A stretch of 64,000 nucleotides of DNA from an uncultured Acidimicrobiales bacterium. Lineage in GTDB: Bacteria > Actinomycetota > Acidimicrobiia > Acidimicrobiales > SZUA-35. The translations under genes were made by a program, and so were the position numbers. The notes beneath the pieces were generated by a model that saw only the letters and a list, made by a program, of their open reading frames with translations, made no database searches and was not told the DNA's origin. This document shows, one piece after another, positions 19,456 to 29,636 of the stretch; the first letter of the stretch is position 1; each line of letters begins with the position of its first letter. The DNA lies in contig CALKZY010000018.1 of the NCBI GenBank assembly GCA_938002965.1, positions 242,736 through 306,735 on the forward strand, given 5' to 3'.

Positions 19456-19864
19456 TGCGTCTCAGCCTACTGAGACGATTGGTGTGGAGACCCGATGCAC
19501 ACCTGTGGAGAAAACGAAACCCATACTGGCCGCGGCCAAGCGCATGAGCGTCGAGGCCGCGGACCAGCATCTGCCCCATCGAAATGAAGGGACTAAGACT
19601 TGCCGCCGGGGGCTGACTATAGCCGCATGTGCAAGCGGTGAAAAGGGGGCAAATCCCCGTCGGGCCAACATGTCGCGGATCGTCGAGTTTCAATCGGCTT
19701 CGCCGAGGCCACTCAGCGACGACGACATACGGCCGAAAGTATTCTGTGCCAAAGTTCACGACCAGGCATAACACACGATGCGGTCGGGGTTATGGTCTAC
19801 GTCCCCTGTTCTTGTCCGTTGGGCCTGGCTCGGCATCAACGGTTGATTCAATTAGGCTTGATAC
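19456..19864. other. 409-bp divergent gap between CPBP protease and ftsH, rich in inverted repeats
   Basis: No protein-coding gene is convincing. The most striking element is an inverted repeat with arms 19526-19537 and 19555-19567, which pairs over 12 bp with a single bulged A and a 17-nt loop. Further short hairpins follow: GGCT/AGCC (19611-19624), CCGC/GCGG (19623-19638) and GGGG/CCCC (19646-19658). The region must hold promoters for both flanking genes; I cannot assign a standard -35/-10 pair with confidence. It could encode a structured RNA or a leader. Confidence 0.45.
19526..19567. repeat. 12-bp inverted repeat (GC-rich stem-loop) upstream of ftsH
   Basis: The left arm CTGGCCGCGGCC pairs with the right arm GGCCGCGG-A-CCAG with one bulged A. 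The 17-nt loop contains a small CGC/GCG pairing. It lies 70 bp upstream of the CPBP start and about 300 bp upstream of ftsH. There is no T-tract, so it is not a classic terminator. An operator or structured RNA is possible. Confidence 0.5.
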
Positions 19865-21793
19865 ATGAGTTCCAACGACTCCCCCACCCCACCGACACCG
19901 CCTAAAGGTGGGTCGCGTGTCCCCGGCCGACCGGAGTCCAGTCTGCCCCGCTGGTCGGCCTGGATAGTAGTGGGTCTCCTGATCTCACTGCTCTTCCTGG
20001 CTTCGACCATGGATCGCGGCAACGCCGAAGAAATTGGCTACACGGATTTCCTGGCCCAGGTCGAAAACGGTGACATCAGCGAGTTCACCTTCGACAACAA
20101 CACCTACGAGATTTCTGGTGTACGGGAGAACGGAGAGGCCTTTACCAGTACCGGCTTCCGGGAGTTCTCCGAACAAGACCGGGAGCTCTTCGACGCTCGG
20201 GGCGTCAACTACAAACCCGAAACACCGACCACCAACTTCTTCCTCAGCATGATTCCGCTATTCCTGCCCTTCATGCTGATCCTGGCATTCTTCTGGTGGC
20301 TGGCCCGTCGCCAGCAGTCCCAGATGGGCGGAATCATGTCCATTGGCCGTAGCAAGGCCAAGACGTACTCATCGGAGCGTCCAGGTACTACCTTCGCCGA
20401 CGTAGCCGGGTATGACTCGGTGAAACAGGAAATCACCGAAGTTGTCGACTTCCTGAAGAACCCGGGAAAGTTCGCCGAAATCGGTGCTCGAATCCCCAAA
20501 GGTGTTCTCCTGGTAGGCCCTCCGGGTACAGGCAAAACGCTGATTGCTCGAGCCGTGGCCGGTGAAGCCGGCGTACCATTCCTGTCCGTCACCGGTTCTG
20601 ACTTCATGGAAATGTTCGTCGGCGTCGGCGCAAGCCGAGTGCGTGACCTGTTCAATGAGGCCCGAAAAATGGGTCGAGCCATCATTTTCATCGACGAAAT
20701 CGACTCCATCGGCCGCAAGCGCGGAGCCGGCTTGGGCGGAGGGCACGATGAACGGGAGCAAACGCTCAACCAGATGTTGTCCGAAATGGACGGTTTCGAG
20801 GCCACGGAGGGCATCGTCATGATGGCCGCCACCAATCGGCCCGACATTCTCGACCCGGCGTTGTTGCGTCCAGGTCGCTTTGACCGTCAGGTTGTCGTCC
20901 CCCTCCCCGAGCTCGAAGATCGCAAGAAGATCCTCGGCGTGCATATCAAGCACAAAAAAATCGACGATGACGTCCAAGTTGACGTCATCGCCAGGGGAAC
21001 CCCCGGCATGAGTGGTGCTGACCTGGCCAACCTGGTCAACGAAGCCGCCCTCTTCGCCGTACGAAACGGCGAAGCAAAGATTCACGCCCACCACTTCGAC
21101 ATGGCACGTGATCGCGTGATCATGGGCGTCAAGCGTGACTCGCTCGTTATGTCCGACAGCGAACGAGAGATGACCGCTTACCACGAGGCCGGTCATGCCC
21201 TCTGCGCCGTCCTCCTCCCCGACTACGACCCGCTCCACAAAGTGACCATCATCCCCACCGGAATGGCACTGGGTGTCACCATGACCCTTCCCGAGGAGGA
21301 TCGACACTCGCTCCGCCGGTCACACGCTCAGAACATGATCGTGATGATGCTGGGCGGTCGCAACGCTGAGGACATCGTGTTCGGCGTTGTTTCGTCCGGC
21401 GCTGGCGACGACCTACAGAAGGCAACCGGCTTGGCTCGTAAGATGGTTTCGGAGTGGGGCATGTCAGACCGAATCGGCCCGATGGCGTTCGGTGCTAGCG
21501 GCCCCGTGTTCCTCGGTGATGACATGATGCAGGGGAAAGAATACTCCGAGAATATGGCTCAGCTCATCGACGAGGAAACTCAACAGGTACTCACCGAACA
21601 GGAAGTTCGCTGTCGTGCCCTCTTGACCGAGAATCGAAACGCCCTCAATCTCGTTGCCCGAAACTTGCTGGAGCACGAGACGCTCAGCGGTGCCGAAGTC
21701 AACCGACTAATCGACGTAGCCAACAAACAAGACGGTGGGTTCTCCGAAGCCGGTTTCACTGAGGCTGCCTCGACGACCAGCTTCGAAGGCTGA
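19865..21793 (+). CDS. ftsH: ATP-dependent zinc metalloprotease FtsH
   Basis: A 642-aa membrane-anchored AAA+ protease that degrades misfolded or regulatory membrane and cytosolic proteins. TM1 (about 27-46) and TM2 (about 122-144) flank a small extracellular domain. The AAA+ module has Walker A GPPGTGKT, Walker [12 protein letters not shown] and the pore loop MFVGVGA. The zinc site is HEAGH with the downstream acidic ligand. The length is normal. The ATG has only a weak AGG about 8 nt upstream. It stands alone, terminated by a hairpin shared with the convergent thioredoxin gene. Confidence 0.97.
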   Translation: MSSNDSPTPPTPPKGGSRVPGRPESSLPRWSAWIVVGLLISLLFLASTMDRGNAEEIGYTDFLAQVENGDISEFTFDNNTYEISGVRENGEAFTSTGFREFSEQDRELFDARGVNYKPETPTTNFFLSMIPLFLPFMLILAFFWWLARRQQSQMGGIMSIGRSKAKTYSSERPGTTFADVAGYDSVKQEITEVVDFLKNPGKFAEIGARIPKGVLLVGPPGTGKTLIARAVAGEAGVPFLSVTGSDFMEMFVGVGASRVRDLFNEARKMGRAIIFIDEIDSIGRKRGAGLGGGHDEREQTLNQMLSEMDGFEATEGIVMMAATNRPDILDPALLRPGRFDRQVVVPLPELEDRKKILGVHIKHKKIDDDVQVDVIARGTPGMSGADLANLVNEAALFAVRNGEAKIHAHHFDMARDRVIMGVKRDSLVMSDSEREMTAYHEAGHALCAVLLPDYDPLHKVTIIPTGMALGVTMTLPEEDRHSLRRSHAQNMIVMMLGGRNAEDIVFGVVSSGAGDDLQKATGLARKMVSEWGMSDRIGPMAFGASGPVFLGDDMMQGKEYSENMAQLIDEETQQVLTEQEVRCRALLTENRNALNLVARNLLEHETLSGAEVNRLIDVANKQDGGFSEAGFTEAASTTSFEG

Positions 21794-21829
21794 TCAATCA
21801 GTCCAAACCCGAAGAGTAAGAGCTCGAAT

Positions 21830-21863
21830 AGAGGTCGGCCCGCCACAATGGGGGTCGGCCTCT
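21830..21863. terminator. Bidirectional hairpin between ftsH and the convergent thioredoxin-like gene
   Basis: Arms 21830-21841 (AGAGGTCGGCCC) and 21852-21863 (GGGTCGGCCTCT) pair over 12 bp, allowing two G-U wobbles, with a 10-nt loop. It lies 37 bp past the ftsH stop and 39 bp past the stop of the converging gene. There is no T-tract, as is common for actinobacterial intrinsic terminators. The position between convergent genes supports the call. Confidence 0.65.
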
Positions 21864-21901
21864 TCGCTGTCTCGCTTCGGGTCTCACATCACCGGCTAAG
21901 G

Positions 21902-22312
21902 TCAGGCTTCGATCGCTTGAAGAGCCTCATCAAGCTCGCCCGACGCAAACGGCCCGAAGAAGGCCGCATGGACGATGCCCTCACCATCAGCCACCACTGT
22001 TGTCGGCACGCCATCGATTTTGTATCGACGGTGAAGGCTGTCGTCGTCTTGAACCGCTATCTCCTGTAGTGCTCGACCGGCTTGCGCCCGAGCACTAACG
22101 TCTGCCCAAACTCCGGGACACGTGTCACATGTACGAGAGCTGAAAACCGCCACCAGCACAGGCTCGCCGGGCGAATCGAAATCCGCCCGATCAAGCTGAC
22201 GCGGTGCTCGGTAGCTCGGGGCCGACGGCGGGTCGGGCCGACGGCGCTGCAACAACGAAGCCACGACCACGGCGAGAACGCCAAGCGCCACCAGGATGAC
22301 GATTCGTTCCAT
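21902..22312 (-). CDS. Thioredoxin-like protein with N-terminal membrane anchor
   Basis: 136 aa. One N-terminal hydrophobic helix (about residues 4-21) is followed by Arg-rich sequence and a thioredoxin fold with the active-site motif CDTCPG and the cis-Pro loop DGVPTTVVADGEG. It is probably a membrane-attached thiol-disulfide protein. Six bases separate it from the large exported protein gene upstream on the same strand, so the two may share a transcript. Its partners are unknown. Confidence 0.82.
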   Translation of the reverse strand: MERIVILVALGVLAVVVASLLQRRRPDPPSAPSYRAPRQLDRADFDSPGEPVLVAVFSSRTCDTCPGVWADVSARAQAGRALQEIAVQDDDSLHRRYKIDGVPTTVVADGEGIVHAAFFGPFASGELDEALQAIEA

Positions 22313-22318
22313 CGCCCG

Positions 22319-24052
22319 CTATCGCACTTCAGCCAGAACAGGAACCGCCGGAACGGTGTTCATCCCTTGACCGCGGACAATGGTTGACGTCTCAACCGCC
22401 ACCGGGACATCGGACACAATCTCCACTGCTGCTCCGCTCACTCCATCAAAGATGAGGGGAACGACGGCACGGCCATCGGAGGGGACGCTGGCAGTCAGCG
22501 GGCCAAGCTCGGTTCCACCGGCAACAAGCGTGATTTCAACCTCAGCCTGCTGATCGCTCACTATGGCCACTGTTGTTGAGTCTCCGCTGATAGCCACCCA
22601 CGGAACGACCCAGCGGGTGGATAGGCGCTCCACTCCTCGCGTTGTCGAAAGCCCAACGTTGGGAATCGGTTGGGGAATCGGTTCGTTGTCGAGCCCGAGC
22701 ACCGGTATTGGCTGGCCGGCCGGATCGGTGGCGGAGTCATCGGCCGGGTCACCGTCAACCGGATCCTCCTCACCGTCAAGGGCTTCGCCATCGGCCGGTT
22801 CGGTCCCCTCACCGTCCTCGCCCTCGGCGTTTTCCTCTTCCGCTGCTTCCTCGGCAGCCGATTCAAGCGCAGCCGAGGTCCGATCGAGCAGATCCGTCGC
22901 CGTCTTCCAGCGCTCTACGACGACCGGAAGCTGGTTGTCGACCGATACGTTAACCCCGAGCTCATAGGGCAAAGGAAAACCGAAACGCTCGGCCTGAGCA
23001 GCGATGTCCACGGTCTCAAAGTTCCCGGGACGTACCTCTCTGGTGGCGGTGACCACACCGTAAAGGGCAATGTCGTCGGGATTGTTCGGCCACATCTCAA
23101 TCTGAACTATTGCAGTGGCATCCGACTGATCGGAGACGAAGATCCGCTCACCGGATTCCGGATCAATCTCAATGGTCGGCTCTGCCGATTCAGCGGGATT
23201 GAAGATTGTCAAAACATCCTCACCGTCGCTATGGACTCGCCCAGACGGCAGAACCCAGCCGGTGGCCGGTGTCGGAACGCCCAGTTGAACCGCCGCTCCC
23301 TCGACACCCAATGCCCCATCAAGAACCTGAAGGCGCTCAGCCACCAGACGCCCACGCTGGGCGGTGATAATCGTGGCAACGTTGGTTTCGTTCGTAATGT
23401 GCTCCCCAACGTCGATGATGCGCACCGATCGGGGCGGCACGAAGGCGCCTTGTAGCGGCAACGGCTGGCGGCTTCGGGCCAACGTTCGAAACTCCACGTT
23501 GAACACAGCTGTTTCGGGGAACGGATTCATCAGCGCCAGATACTGGGTGGAATCGACCTCTGTTCGCCCGCCGGCGAAGTACCAGTTATTGGACACCGAA
23601 GTGGCGCAAGGCCCTTCTGTTGACCCATTAGCTGTCGTCAATTTGTGAGCCACTGCGCCATCGCCGGAGGTTATTTCCACCACCGCACCAGCGACATCGG
23701 ATTGCTGGCTGTCGGAAAGAGGAACTGTCACAGTGGCCAGCGGACCCAGTTCCACTCGCCGACCAGCGCCCTGGCCTTCATCAGTGAGGACGGTCACATT
23801 GGCGACGGCCGGCACAGACGCAAGGTTCGCAACCACAATCTCATGATCAGCGAAGCCGCCGGCGGCGCTGGACCCCATCGGGCAATACCACGCGCCGTTC
23901 AAGCTTGGCGGGTCGGTCATGGCCGGGGTTACGACCAAATCGGTTTCAACCACGGAAGCTTCGACTACACCGGTTGGTTGAGACACCTGGTCGTAGACCA
24001 CACCGGCGGCGACAGCTCCTACTAAGACGAATGACAGCGGCCAGCGGATCAT
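22319..24052 (-). CDS. Large exported/membrane-anchored protein, DUF5719-like
   Basis: 577 aa. An N-terminal hydrophobic segment (about residues 4-20) acts as signal or anchor. It is followed by repeated beta-rich blocks with the pattern NxWYFAGG(R/x)TE..Q.L.LMNP (seen near residue 155), typical of actinobacterial DUF5719 proteins. An acidic low-complexity linker (Glu/Asp/Gly/Pro, about residues 395-445) splits the protein before a last beta-rich domain. The function is unknown. The ATG overlaps the stop of the upstream 1046-aa glycosyltransferase by ATGA. A role alongside that enzyme at the cell surface is inferred from this coupling. Confidence 0.7.
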   Translation of the reverse strand: MIRWPLSFVLVGAVAAGVVYDQVSQPTGVVEASVVETDLVVTPAMTDPPSLNGAWYCPMGSSAAGGFADHEIVVANLASVPAVANVTVLTDEGQGAGRRVELGPLATVTVPLSDSQQSDVAGAVVEITSGDGAVAHKLTTANGSTEGPCATSVSNNWYFAGGRTEVDSTQYLALMNPFPETAVFNVEFRTLARSRQPLPLQGAFVPPRSVRIIDVGEHITNETNVATIITAQRGRLVAERLQVLDGALGVEGAAVQLGVPTPATGWVLPSGRVHSDGEDVLTIFNPAESAEPTIEIDPESGERIFVSDQSDATAIVQIEMWPNNPDDIALYGVVTATREVRPGNFETVDIAAQAERFGFPLPYELGVNVSVDNQLPVVVERWKTATDLLDRTSAALESAAEEAAEEENAEGEDGEGTEPADGEALDGEEDPVDGDPADDSATDPAGQPIPVLGLDNEPIPQPIPNVGLSTTRGVERLSTRWVVPWVAISGDSTTVAIVSDQQAEVEITLVAGGTELGPLTASVPSDGRAVVPLIFDGVSGAAVEIVSDVPVAVETSTIVRGQGMNTVPAVPVLAEVR

Positions 24053-27000
24053 TGAAGAACCTCGCGTCTGGTTTGGCCGACGATGACGCCGACAGCTGCC
24101 AGCAAGAACTGCCCGATGATGGCCAGGCGGCGGACCAGGCGAGAACCAAACGTAAGCGTAACTTCTCCAGCCTGACCAGAAGGTATGACAACCAGTCGGT
24201 CGAACCCGGAAATTATCTCAGTCCCCGAACCCGAAGCCTCGATGCTCGAATTGTGAATTGACACCAGCACGTTGGTGTCGGCCGGTACGTCAACCGTCCA
24301 CTGCCCCGGCCCGACGGTCTCCACGGCTGCAGACCCAGTCGTCAGGTCTACATCAAGCTGTTCAGCCGCCGTAGTGGCCTGAGCCTGCTCGACCGATGAT
24401 AGGAACGGCGCCACACCGCTGGATGATCGGTTTCTGAACACGATCAAATCGGGCACGCCGGGAACCCGCTCAAGATCAAGTTGCTGGGACAGGGCCCGCA
24501 GCAGGCCAGCATCGGGTGGAACAACTGGTCCGTCATAGGGTGCAGGGGCGAGCTGTTGAGCCACGACCACAAAATCGACACCGTAGGGAGCAAGAAGCCG
24601 TCCAAGGCGGACGACTTGTCCCGAGGTTGCCAGGTCAATCTGGCGCCCGATACCAGCGGTCGAGCCCGGCGCGCTCGGGTGCCACCGACCCGAGAAATCA
24701 GTAAGCGCGTTCTCGGTGACCGTGTACTCAAACCCGCCTTGGGATCTGGCCACGCCGGCCGGCAGAACATCGGCATTGCCGATCCAGACGACGCGTCCGG
24801 GAGCGATCTGATCACCGTCAAGCGCCCGCTGGCGGGTGAGGAACTCGACCGAGGAGGCAAAGCTCGACTGAGGTGCGCCCCAGCCACCGTCCAAAGCGCT
24901 CACCAAACCGCTGAGCAGCACCGCGGCTGCCGCCACAGACCCAACGGCCAGAGTTGCGGTACGCATCCGGGAGGTAAAGGCTTCACGATCCTTGGCCAAC
25001 AGGTCGCGTTCGAGAGACAGTATTCCGGCTGCCATGGCGAAGCACAGTCCGGCCGCACCAATAGCGAGGAATGCCTCAGCCGAAGGGAGTTCTACGGGAA
25101 TCCACCCGCGGCGATCGGCCCAGCTCAAGATCCAGGTGCTCGACGCCAAGAACCAACCGTGAGCACTCACATGGAAGACTTCAGCTCTCGAAACCATCAA
25201 ACCCAAGATGGCCAGGGCGGCAAAGCCGAACATCAACAGCTGTGGGGCGAGCGATCCGGGGGCGAAGCGAATTAGGTCAAGCATCGAAGCCGAGCCGTCA
25301 GACAACGGCTGCGGACCCATCAGCCAGCCCCAGGACACGTCCTGGAGAACATCGAAGCTCCACGGCCCGTGCAAGGCCACGGGGCCAACGATGGCCAGGC
25401 CAGCCGCAGCCAACGCCTCGATGGGCCGGCCATTGGCCAATAGCAACGACGCCGGAATCATCAACAATGCCGTTACAACCGCTATCGGCACCACCGATGG
25501 CGCAAACGAGGCGACGACAGCGACAAGCAGGGCAAAGCGAATGAGCCGAACGGGAACAGAACGATCGACCACTGTCGGGCCCGGCTCGCCACTCTGAAAG
25601 CCGAACGGACTGACCCCGTGAAGCTTGAGCATGCCGCCGATCAGATAAGGGGCGGCGGCGAAGACCACCAATGCCTCCCATTGACCGGTGGAGAACGCAG
25701 AGGTGACCAGCGGACAGCAGGCATAGATCAGGGCGGCTGCCGCCGCGGCTCTAGCACTTCCTAGCGGTCGGAGTGAGCGGTACATGGCGATCGGGGCGAG
25801 GAGCACCGGCGCCAGGGCCACCAGCGTCTGGAAGAGACCAGCGGCCCAGAAGAACACGAAACGACCGGAGGCCAAGAATAGGAACGCTGATGGGGCGTTG
25901 CCAGGGCCTCCAGTGCCATTGGTTCGCCAACCGCTTAACCACTCCCCCAACAGATCCCAGCCGCCGGGCACAGTGGGAATCTGGCCTACAGGGGCCACCC
26001 CTCTGGTCAACAGGTGGCGGCTTCCAAAGACAACCAACAAGAGAGTGAAGACGGTAATGACTGTGGCATCTCGGACATTGCCGGCATCGGCCCCTGCGAA
26101 CGACGATCGAACCGAGCCGACCATGCCGGAGAATCGGTCCTGTCGTGCCGAAAATTGACCGCGGGAGAAGTTGGCCAATCGAGCCGAACCCTTGGCCTGC
26201 AAGCCGGAAACGTCTTTGTTGCTGATCGACCGCGTTCGCCGCACAAGGCTGCGACGCCGACGAACATCGTCCAGGCGGGAAAGGTTCCAGGGAATCGCCG
26301 ACAGAATGTCGCGAGCTTGAGAGCGGCGGCCAGCCAACATGGCGGCCAGGCCCTCCAGAATCAACAACGTAAAGGCCAACGGAACCGAGGTGAACATGGC
26401 TCGTCGATCGGCGGTGGCCAGCACAGTCCTCAGTCGATGGCGGTTGATGAGCTGGCGTCGTTCATGGGGATCGGCGTTCTGGGAGAACGCCTCAAGATGA
26501 CGAGCCCGGGCATCGGGCACCACAAGAACTCGGGCTCCGGCGATGTGTGCCCGCCAGCAGAAGTCGAGGTCTTCACCCAACATCTTGATGGTCGGGTCGA
26601 ATCCGCCTAGTGCGGTGAAGAGATCGGAGCGGACGAGTTGCACACCGCCCGGAGCCACGAAGACCTGCCGCACCGAGTCGTACTGATCCTGGTCGAACTC
26701 GCCTTGTTCGACCTGATCAACCATCACGCCGAACCGGTCACTGCCCATACCCAATTGGGCCAACCGTCGGGAGTCATTCCAGCGAACCAACTTGGGGCCG
26801 GCAATGCCAGCGTTGCCCCGGTACAGCTCGCTGACCAGAATCGAGAGGCAATCGGGTGACATCACGACGTCGTCGTGGCAGAACAGCAGGAATGGTGAAC
26901 CTGATACCAGCTCTAAAGCTTGGTTGGCGGCGACGCTGAAACCCGGGTCACCGGCCAAACGGTGCAGATAGGCCACCGGTAGGGCCTCAGCCACCCGTTC

Positions 27001-27189
27001 AGCGATCGGCTCGTCACTGCCCGCGTCTATGACCAGGACCGAGAGGTTCTCGTAATCCTGGTTCTTGAGCGACTCAAGGCATTGTTCGAAGTGGTCACCA
27101 GGGTTGTGGGCCACTACGACCGCAACCACAGCAGGAACGTCGCTGCCTGTGGATGGAGTTTGCAGATCAGTCTCGGCAACCGCCGTCAC
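24049..27189 (-). CDS. GT2 glycosyltransferase with large C-terminal membrane domain
   Basis: 1046 aa. The N-terminal 300 residues form a GT-A domain: VVVAHNPGDHFEQCLESLKN, LVIDAGSDEP, the FCHDDVVMSPD metal motif and GEDLDFCWRAHIAGA acceptor motif. These match rhamnosyl/galactofuranosyl-type GT2 enzymes. From about residue 375 a dozen or more membrane segments follow, then a C-terminal extracellular part and a last helix. The GTG start at 27189 has GGAGG 4 nt upstream. Similar proteins are common in actinobacteria near DUF5719 genes, matching the overlap here with the next gene. It probably acts in cell-envelope polysaccharide synthesis. Confidence 0.85.
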   Translation of the reverse strand: MTAVAETDLQTPSTGSDVPAVVAVVVAHNPGDHFEQCLESLKNQDYENLSVLVIDAGSDEPIAERVAEALPVAYLHRLAGDPGFSVAANQALELVSGSPFLLFCHDDVVMSPDCLSILVSELYRGNAGIAGPKLVRWNDSRRLAQLGMGSDRFGVMVDQVEQGEFDQDQYDSVRQVFVAPGGVQLVRSDLFTALGGFDPTIKMLGEDLDFCWRAHIAGARVLVVPDARARHLEAFSQNADPHERRQLINRHRLRTVLATADRRAMFTSVPLAFTLLILEGLAAMLAGRRSQARDILSAIPWNLSRLDDVRRRRSLVRRTRSISNKDVSGLQAKGSARLANFSRGQFSARQDRFSGMVGSVRSSFAGADAGNVRDATVITVFTLLLVVFGSRHLLTRGVAPVGQIPTVPGGWDLLGEWLSGWRTNGTGGPGNAPSAFLFLASGRFVFFWAAGLFQTLVALAPVLLAPIAMYRSLRPLGSARAAAAAALIYACCPLVTSAFSTGQWEALVVFAAAPYLIGGMLKLHGVSPFGFQSGEPGPTVVDRSVPVRLIRFALLVAVVASFAPSVVPIAVVTALLMIPASLLLANGRPIEALAAAGLAIVGPVALHGPWSFDVLQDVSWGWLMGPQPLSDGSASMLDLIRFAPGSLAPQLLMFGFAALAILGLMVSRAEVFHVSAHGWFLASSTWILSWADRRGWIPVELPSAEAFLAIGAAGLCFAMAAGILSLERDLLAKDREAFTSRMRTATLAVGSVAAAAVLLSGLVSALDGGWGAPQSSFASSVEFLTRQRALDGDQIAPGRVVWIGNADVLPAGVARSQGGFEYTVTENALTDFSGRWHPSAPGSTAGIGRQIDLATSGQVVRLGRLLAPYGVDFVVVAQQLAPAPYDGPVVPPDAGLLRALSQQLDLERVPGVPDLIVFRNRSSSGVAPFLSSVEQAQATTAAEQLDVDLTTGSAAVETVGPGQWTVDVPADTNVLVSIHNSSIEASGSGTEIISGFDRLVVIPSGQAGEVTLTFGSRLVRRLAIIGQFLLAAVGVIVGQTRREVLQ

Positions 27190-27473
27190 GGCGCCTCCAG
27201 TGCAGCCATGTGTGAGGTTCGTCTCTCGCTCACGTCAATCCCGAATGCTACTCCCACTTTCGGGTCAACATGCGCAGGGTGGCGACCAAGGTTCGATCCT
27301 GCCTTGGTCGATCCAAATGCCCACGTCACGTGACCTCGTGGGCAGTACACTTCGGCACCAGTGTCGCACCATGACATCCGCCGAATTCACTTCTTGACGG
27401 CCCCTCGATTCAGTCGTCCGCCATACTCAGTCGGCTATCGCCTGCCGGTCGGGGCCACAGCGGGGATGCCACT
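27190..27473. promoter_or_regulatory. 284-bp divergent intergenic region with three consecutive inverted repeats
   Basis: It lies between the 1046-aa GT2 gene (minus) and rmd (plus), so it must carry both promoters. Three perfect inverted repeats follow one another: 27240-27245/27259-27264 (CCCGAA, 6 bp), 27283-27291/27302-27310 (CGACCAAGG, 9 bp) and 27318-27325/27337-27344 (TGCCCACG, 8 bp). Inside the last loop sits the palindrome TCACGTGA (27326-27333). No unambiguous -35/-10 pair is evident. The arrangement could be operators or a structured transcript. Confidence 0.5.
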
Positions 27474-28400
27474 GTGAGGTGTGTCGTCACCGGAGCATCC
27501 GGTTTCGTCGGACCCCACCTGGTTCGACATCTCAAAGAACGTGACGACGTGGTTACCCCTGTCGGGCAACAAAACGGGCCTGACCTTCGAGACCATGATG
27601 GTTGGAGCGACCTCATTACTTCGTTGCAACCCGACGTAATTTTTCACCTTGCCGGCTGGAGCGACGTCGGGGCCTCTTGGTCGAACCCCGTCACCACCTA
27701 CCAGATCAATGCGCTAGGCACGGTCGCCATTCTTGAGGCGGCCAGGGCCGCTGGAGATGTCACGGTCGTTCTGGCAAGCAGCGCCGATGTCTACGGCTTG
27801 GTCGACCGCTCACAGCTACCCATTTCGGAGTTCAACTCGACTAGTCCCCGGTCACCCTATGGGGCTAGCAAATTGGCAGCCGAAACGGCCGCCAAGGCCT
27901 ACTGGGAAGGTTACGGAGTTCGAACTGTCATCGCCCGCCCGTTCAATCATCTTGGACCGGGTCAATCAGGCAGGTTTATTGCTGCGTCGTTGGCCCTTCA
28001 GATGGCGGAAGCGGAACTTGGTGGCGGAGGTGAAATCAAGCACGGCGATCTGACACCGGAACGAGACTTCACCGACGTCCGTGACGTAGTACGGGCCTAC
28101 CGAATGCTGGGGATCGACGGGGAACCGGGCGAGATCTACAACATTTGTTCGGGCAACGCCGTCCCGATCTCCAGACTGTTTGAGATTCTCAGCCAGGCGA
28201 CAACCGTCCCAGTTGAGGGTCGAATCGATCACAGCCTTGTTCGACCAGTAGACCTTCCGGTCCTGCAGGGGAGTTTTATGAAGTTGCATGCCACAACCGG
28301 TTGGAAGCCCACAACCACATTGGACGAAACCCTGACCGACATCTTGCAAGACGCCCGTCGCCGCAGAGGGCAGGCCCCAGGCCGGACGACAGCCGGTTGA
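27474..28400 (+). CDS. rmd: GDP-4-dehydro-6-deoxy-D-mannose reductase-like SDR
   Basis: A 308-aa extended SDR. The NAD(P)-binding GASGFVG lies at the N-terminus, the catalytic YGASK is about 55 residues after FHLAG, and RPFNHLGPGQ is characteristic of the RMD group. It likely reduces the Gmd product to GDP-D-rhamnose; the fucose synthase alternative is less likely because GER/Fcl has an epimerase-type active site. The start is GTG 27474 with a GGGGA about 9 nt upstream. gmd lies 175 bp downstream, in the reverse of the more usual order. Confidence 0.82.
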   Translation: MRCVVTGASGFVGPHLVRHLKERDDVVTPVGQQNGPDLRDHDGWSDLITSLQPDVIFHLAGWSDVGASWSNPVTTYQINALGTVAILEAARAAGDVTVVLASSADVYGLVDRSQLPISEFNSTSPRSPYGASKLAAETAAKAYWEGYGVRTVIARPFNHLGPGQSGRFIAASLALQMAEAELGGGGEIKHGDLTPERDFTDVRDVVRAYRMLGIDGEPGEIYNICSGNAVPISRLFEILSQATTVPVEGRIDHSLVRPVDLPVLQGSFMKLHATTGWKPTTTLDETLTDILQDARRRRGQAPGRTTAG

Positions 28401-28515
28401 CGCAACGAGCCATCACCAAGGATGCGGTAACCTACGCACTGTCTTCGCAGGTCTTGTATGCACGGCCTCGAATCCTCAGCTATTCCCCTCAACTATTCAT
28501 CATCTAATTCATTGA

Positions 28516-29548
<1,033 letters not shown>

Positions 29549-29550
<2 letters not shown>

Positions 29551-29579
29551 CGTCGCCATCTAGAAACGTCGCCGTCTAG
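29549..29579. repeat. Tandem 15-bp direct repeat after gmd
   Basis: Two 15-mers of the form AACGTCGCC(A/G)TCTAG at 29549-29563 and 29565-29579 differ at one base. The first overlaps the gmd stop. It lies in the 86-bp gap before cofD. It may be a duplicated protein-binding site or a simple slippage duplication. Confidence 0.5.
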
Positions 29580-29636
29580 CACTGTCGGCCGGCTCAACCG
29601 GGTGTCCATCGAGCCTCTGCTCCTAAACTGCGGTGG

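Noticed and set aside
19635..19665. Glycine-riboswitch-like string around GGGGGCAAATCCCC
   Set aside because: The flanking GAGAG and CTCTCAGG elements of a glycine aptamer are missing, and neither neighbour is a glycine gene.
20369..21307. 312-codon minus-strand open frame
   Set aside because: Antisense to the conserved ftsH AAA+ and protease domains.
27284..27315. tRNA T-loop-like string GGTTCGATCC
   Set aside because: No acceptor stem, D-arm or anticodon stem can be built around it. The bases belong to a 9-bp inverted repeat instead.
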